Below are positions 61,511-64,000 of a stretch of DNA of 64,000 bases, piece after piece. Origin of the DNA: Streptomyces cadmiisoli. GTDB taxonomy: Bacteria > Actinomycetota > Actinomycetes > Streptomycetales > Streptomycetaceae. Both the position numbers and the translations under genes were made by a program. Numbering within the stretch: position 1 is the stretch's first letter; each line of letters opens with the position of its first letter. Location of the stretch: positions 4,774,001 to 4,838,000 of the forward strand of contig NZ_CP030073.1 in the NCBI RefSeq assembly GCF_003261055.1, written 5' to 3'. The notes beneath the pieces were generated by a model, which saw nothing but the letters and a program-made list of their open reading frames with translations, had not been told where the DNA came from and did no database searches.

Positions 61511-62767
61511 TTACGGGTTTCGGCGGCGAGGTCGGCCTGCCGCGTCACCACCCCGGTCAGGTACCCCGCTCAGCACGGTCAGTGCCCGGCGGGCCACCTC
61601 CCGGCCGATCGGGAGGGACGCGGTCGCGGCGGGGGAGGGCGCGTTGAGGACGTGCACGGCCCGGTCACCCTCCCGGATCAGGAAGTCGTCCACCAGCGTC
61701 CCGTCGCGGAGGACCGCCTGGGCCCGGACCCCGGACGCGGCCGGCACGAGATCGTTCTCCGTCACCGCGGGCAGCAGCCCGCGCACCGCCCGGGTGAACG
61801 CCTTCCTCGACAGCGAGCGCCGCACCTCCCCGCCCCCGTACCGCCAGTGCCGGCGCGCCATCCGCCACGATCCCGGCCAGGTCAGCGCCAGCCGTGTCTC
61901 CCCGGGCCGGACCACCCCCCACGCGTACCCCTCGCGGGCCAGGGCCGGCACCGCGTTGGGCCCGACGTGCACACCCCCGTCGATCCCTCGGGTGAGATGC
62001 ACCCCGAGGAACGGGAACGCCGGATCCGGCACCGGATAGACCAGGCCCCGCACCAGCTCGGGCCGCGCCAGCTCGTAGTACTCGCCCCGGAAGGGGATGA
62101 TCCGCATCTCCGGGTCGTCGCCGGTCATGCGTGCGACCTCGTCGCAGTACAGCCCGGCGCAGTTCACCAGCACCCTGCCGCGTACGACCGATCCGTCCGC
62201 GGTCAGCGCGGCGACGCCCAGGCTCGCGCGCCGGTCGATGCGCAGCACGCGCGCCCCGTACCGGATCTCCGCCCCGGACGCCTCGGCCAGGCGCCGCGCC
62301 ACGCCGACGAAGTCGCAGATGCCGGTCGTCCCGACGTGTATGGCCGCCAGTCCGCGCACCTCCGGCTCGTACTCCGCGATCTGCGCGGTGACCAGCTCTC
62401 GTACCGGAATGCCGTTCTCCCGGCCACGCTGCACCAGTGAGTGCAGGCGGGGCAGCTCCTCGCGCTCCGTCGCGACGATCAGCTTGCCGGTGACCGCGTG
62501 CGCGATGTCGTACTCGGCGCAGAACTTCACCAGCTCGGCCGCGCCCCGCACCGCGAACCGGGCCTTCAGCGAGCCGGGGCGGTAGTAGATCCCGCTGTGG
62601 ATCACGCCGCTGTTGCGCCCTGTCTGGTGGCGGGCCGGACCGGGTTCCTTCTCCAGCACCGTGACCCGGGTGCCCGGCGCGGCACGCGTGATCGCATACG
62701 CCGTCGACAGACCGACGATTCCCCCGCCGATCACGAGCACGTCGCAGTCGTAGGCGATCTTCCGCAC
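61511..62767 (-). CDS. lhgO: L-2-hydroxyglutarate oxidase
   Basis: FAD-dependent oxidase of the DAO family, 418 residues. GTG 62767 with GGAGG 8 nt upstream. FAD motif VLVIGGGIVGLSTAYAI, then GRNSGVIHSGIYYRPGSLKA and GVHLTRGIDGGVHVGPNAV, typical of LhgO/L2HGDH. It oxidises L-2-hydroxyglutarate to 2-oxoglutarate. It ends 14 bp before trmB starts and may be co-transcribed with it. Confidence 0.9.
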   Translation of the reverse strand: MRKIAYDCDVLVIGGGIVGLSTAYAITRAAPGTRVTVLEKEPGPARHQTGRNSGVIHSGIYYRPGSLKARFAVRGAAELVKFCAEYDIAHAVTGKLIVATEREELPRLHSLVQRGRENGIPVRELVTAQIAEYEPEVRGLAAIHVGTTGICDFVGVARRLAEASGAEIRYGARVLRIDRRASLGVAALTADGSVVRGRVLVNCAGLYCDEVARMTGDDPEMRIIPFRGEYYELARPELVRGLVYPVPDPAFPFLGVHLTRGIDGGVHVGPNAVPALAREGYAWGVVRPGETRLALTWPGSWRMARRHWRYGGGEVRRSLSRKAFTRAVRGLLPAVTENDLVPAASGVRAQAVLRDGTLVDDFLIREGDRAVHVLNAPSPAATASLPIGREVARRALTVLSGVPDRGGDAAGRPRRRNP

Positions 62768-62961
62768 CTGCTCCACCTCCCGGCTTCGATAGTGCACTGC
62801 GCCTCTGACAACGTGCTCAAACCCGCCGTGCGCAGCCACCCGCGCGCACCGGCCGGCCCAGCCACCGCCAGGGACCCGCTGTGCGAAGCCTCCCACCCCC
62901 GTCCGTCCCGCCGTGCGTGGGCCGCGGCCCACCACCCGGCGCCGCCCCGGAGGGCGGGCCC

Positions 62962-64000
62962 CTACGCGGGAGCCATGAGCAGCGGCCGTGCGCGCTCGCG
63001 CAGCTCCACCACGCGTGGCTCGTCGCCGTACGGCTCCAGCCGGTGCAGGAGGTCCTTGACGTACTCCGTGGTGCGGGCGGAGGAGATGCGTCCGGCGACC
63101 TCGACCGCCCGTACGCCCTGCTCACAGGCCGCGTCCAGGTTCCCGGACTCCAGTTCGGCGACCGCGGAGACGACCAGGCGCAGCCCGTGCGAGCGGACGA
63201 ACTCCTCCGTCGGTTTCGACAGGGCCTGCTCCGTGAAGCGGCGGACCTGGCGGGGCGCCTTCAGGTCGCGGTAGCACTCGGCGGCGTCGGCCGCGAACCG
63301 GTCGTAGGAGTAGAAGCCGAGCCAGACCGGGTCGCTGTCGCCGTCGCGGGACCGCTCCAGCCAGCCCTCGGCGGCCTTCAGGGCCGCGCCGGCCGCCTGG
63401 GCGTCACCCGCGCGTGCGTGGGCGCGTGCCTCGACGAGCCGGAAGAAGCTCATGGTGCGGGCCGTGGCCAGCCCCCGGTTGCGCTCCAGGGCGGCCTGGG
63501 CGAGGTCGACGCCCTCGTCGCCGAAGCCCCGGTAGGTGGCCTGGAGGGACATGGACGCCAGGACGTACCCCCCGAGGGGGACGTCGGCCGCCGCGCGGGC
63601 CAGGCGCAGGGCCTGGATGTAGTAGCGCTGGGCGGCCTCCTGCTGGCCGGTGTCGAAGGCCATCCACCCGGCGAGGCGGGTGAGTTCGGCGGACGCGCCG
63701 AACAGGGCGCGGCCGACCTCGTCGGAGTAGGAGCCGAGCAGCAGGGGCGCCGCCTCCACCCGCAGGCACTCGGGCACCATCGAAGAACGCCAGTCGCCGC
63801 CCCCGTACTTGGAGTCCCAGCGCCTGGCGTCCTCGGCCGCCTCCCGCAGCTTCTGCACATCGGAGTGGCCGACTTTGAGCGGTGCGCCGGAGCCCTCGGC
63901 GGGGTTCGCCTCGCGCGCGACCGAGCTGTCGGCCGGGGTTATCAGCCAGCGTGAGGCCGGCGTCGCGTAGGCGCTCACGGCGAAGGAGCCGGCGAGCGAC
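62962..64000 (-). CDS. TPR-rich regulatory protein, 5' end outside window
   Basis: The frame is open from the window edge (residues SLAGSFA) through [15 protein letters not shown] to MAPA at 62962. Helical repeats of TPR type occur throughout ([40 protein letters not shown]). The join [18 protein letters not shown] looks like the end of a preceding DNA-binding HTH, as in NsdA-type and other Streptomyces regulators with a TPR sensor part, so an N-terminal HTH beyond the window is expected. Internal GTG 63978 is probably not the start. Confidence 0.7.
   Translation of the reverse strand, partial: SLAGSFAVSAYATPASRWLITPADSSVAREANPAEGSGAPLKVGHSDVQKLREAAEDARRWDSKYGGGDWRSSMVPECLRVEAAPLLLGSYSDEVGRALFGASAELTRLAGWMAFDTGQQEAAQRYYIQALRLARAAADVPLGGYVLASMSLQATYRGFGDEGVDLAQAALERNRGLATARTMSFFRLVEARAHARAGDAQAAGAALKAAEGWLERSRDGDSDPVWLGFYSYDRFAADAAECYRDLKAPRQVRRFTEQALSKPTEEFVRSHGLRLVVSAVAELESGNLDAACEQGVRAVEVAGRISSARTTEYVKDLLHRLEPYGDEPRVVELRERARPLLMAPA

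Noticed and set aside
63978..63978. GTG 63978 as the start of the last gene
   Set aside because: The frame is open to the window edge with family-like sequence before it, so the real start is likely outside.

Overview
The window is high-GC actinobacterial DNA, almost certainly a Streptomyces chromosome. The evidence is GC-rich third codon positions, bldC, an Lsr2 paralogue, a mycothiol-dependent enzyme family, many GTG starts, and a gene order (dnaX, purD, purC, lsrL, purSQL, purF, purM, vdh, bldC, hrpA) that I recognise from the Streptomyces core. It splits into an accessory element at the left (about 1-13,600) and conserved chromosome to its right.

Accessory element (1-13,602). A mobile element lies against the 3' end of a tRNA-Ser(GGA) gene, with a tyrosine integrase next to the tRNA. 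The leftward genes are a large primase/polymerase-helicase protein cut by the window edge, small zinc-finger and unknown proteins, two related winged-helix-like proteins, and a cluster headed by a terminase-small-subunit-like HTH protein. The rightward genes include an unknown protein, a membrane protein and a uracil-DNA-glycosylase-like protein. No capsid, tail, portal or conjugation gene is visible, so a phage satellite, a replicating integrative element and a prophage remnant all remain possible. Two lesions suggest it is stuck: an IS1380-family element splits a GntR-type regulator, and the integrase has Cys where the second catalytic Arg should be. Two short repeated motifs (GGTGTGGAA and GCGTCAGGAGCGC) are scattered through the element.

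Chromosome, 13,602-41,700. tRNA-Ser, SRP RNA and dnaX are followed by de novo purine genes in four blocks (purD; purC; purS-purQ-purL; purF and purM). Between them lie an M48-like protein without its zinc motif, a dimethylformamidase-like protein, an ABC transporter/two-component operon flanked by two identical tRNA-Gly(GCC) genes, lsrL, an HTH regulator with a palindromic operator, a frameshifted M23 peptidase gene, a mycothiol-type isomerase and a META lipoprotein. After purM come a DUF3073 protein, valine dehydrogenase, a conserved unknown protein and bldC.

Chromosome, 41,700-64,000. hrpA is flanked by two tRNA-Asp genes, the second in a Glu-Asp-Phe tRNA cluster. Then come a membrane metallophosphoesterase, a small metallopeptidase, a lipoprotein, a DEAD-box helicase with an Arg/Gly/Asp-rich repeat tail, an APC permease and tRNA-Lys. 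Next is a MarR-centred riboflavin-type locus: a RibD-like protein with reversed domain order, a divergent MarR regulator and GTP cyclohydrolase II, with three copies of one operator. The end holds initiator tRNA-Met, a ydaO-type (c-di-AMP) riboswitch before an M23 peptidase, an aldo/keto reductase, a PrsW-family membrane protease, trmB, an L-2-hydroxyglutarate oxidase and a TPR-type regulator cut by the window edge.
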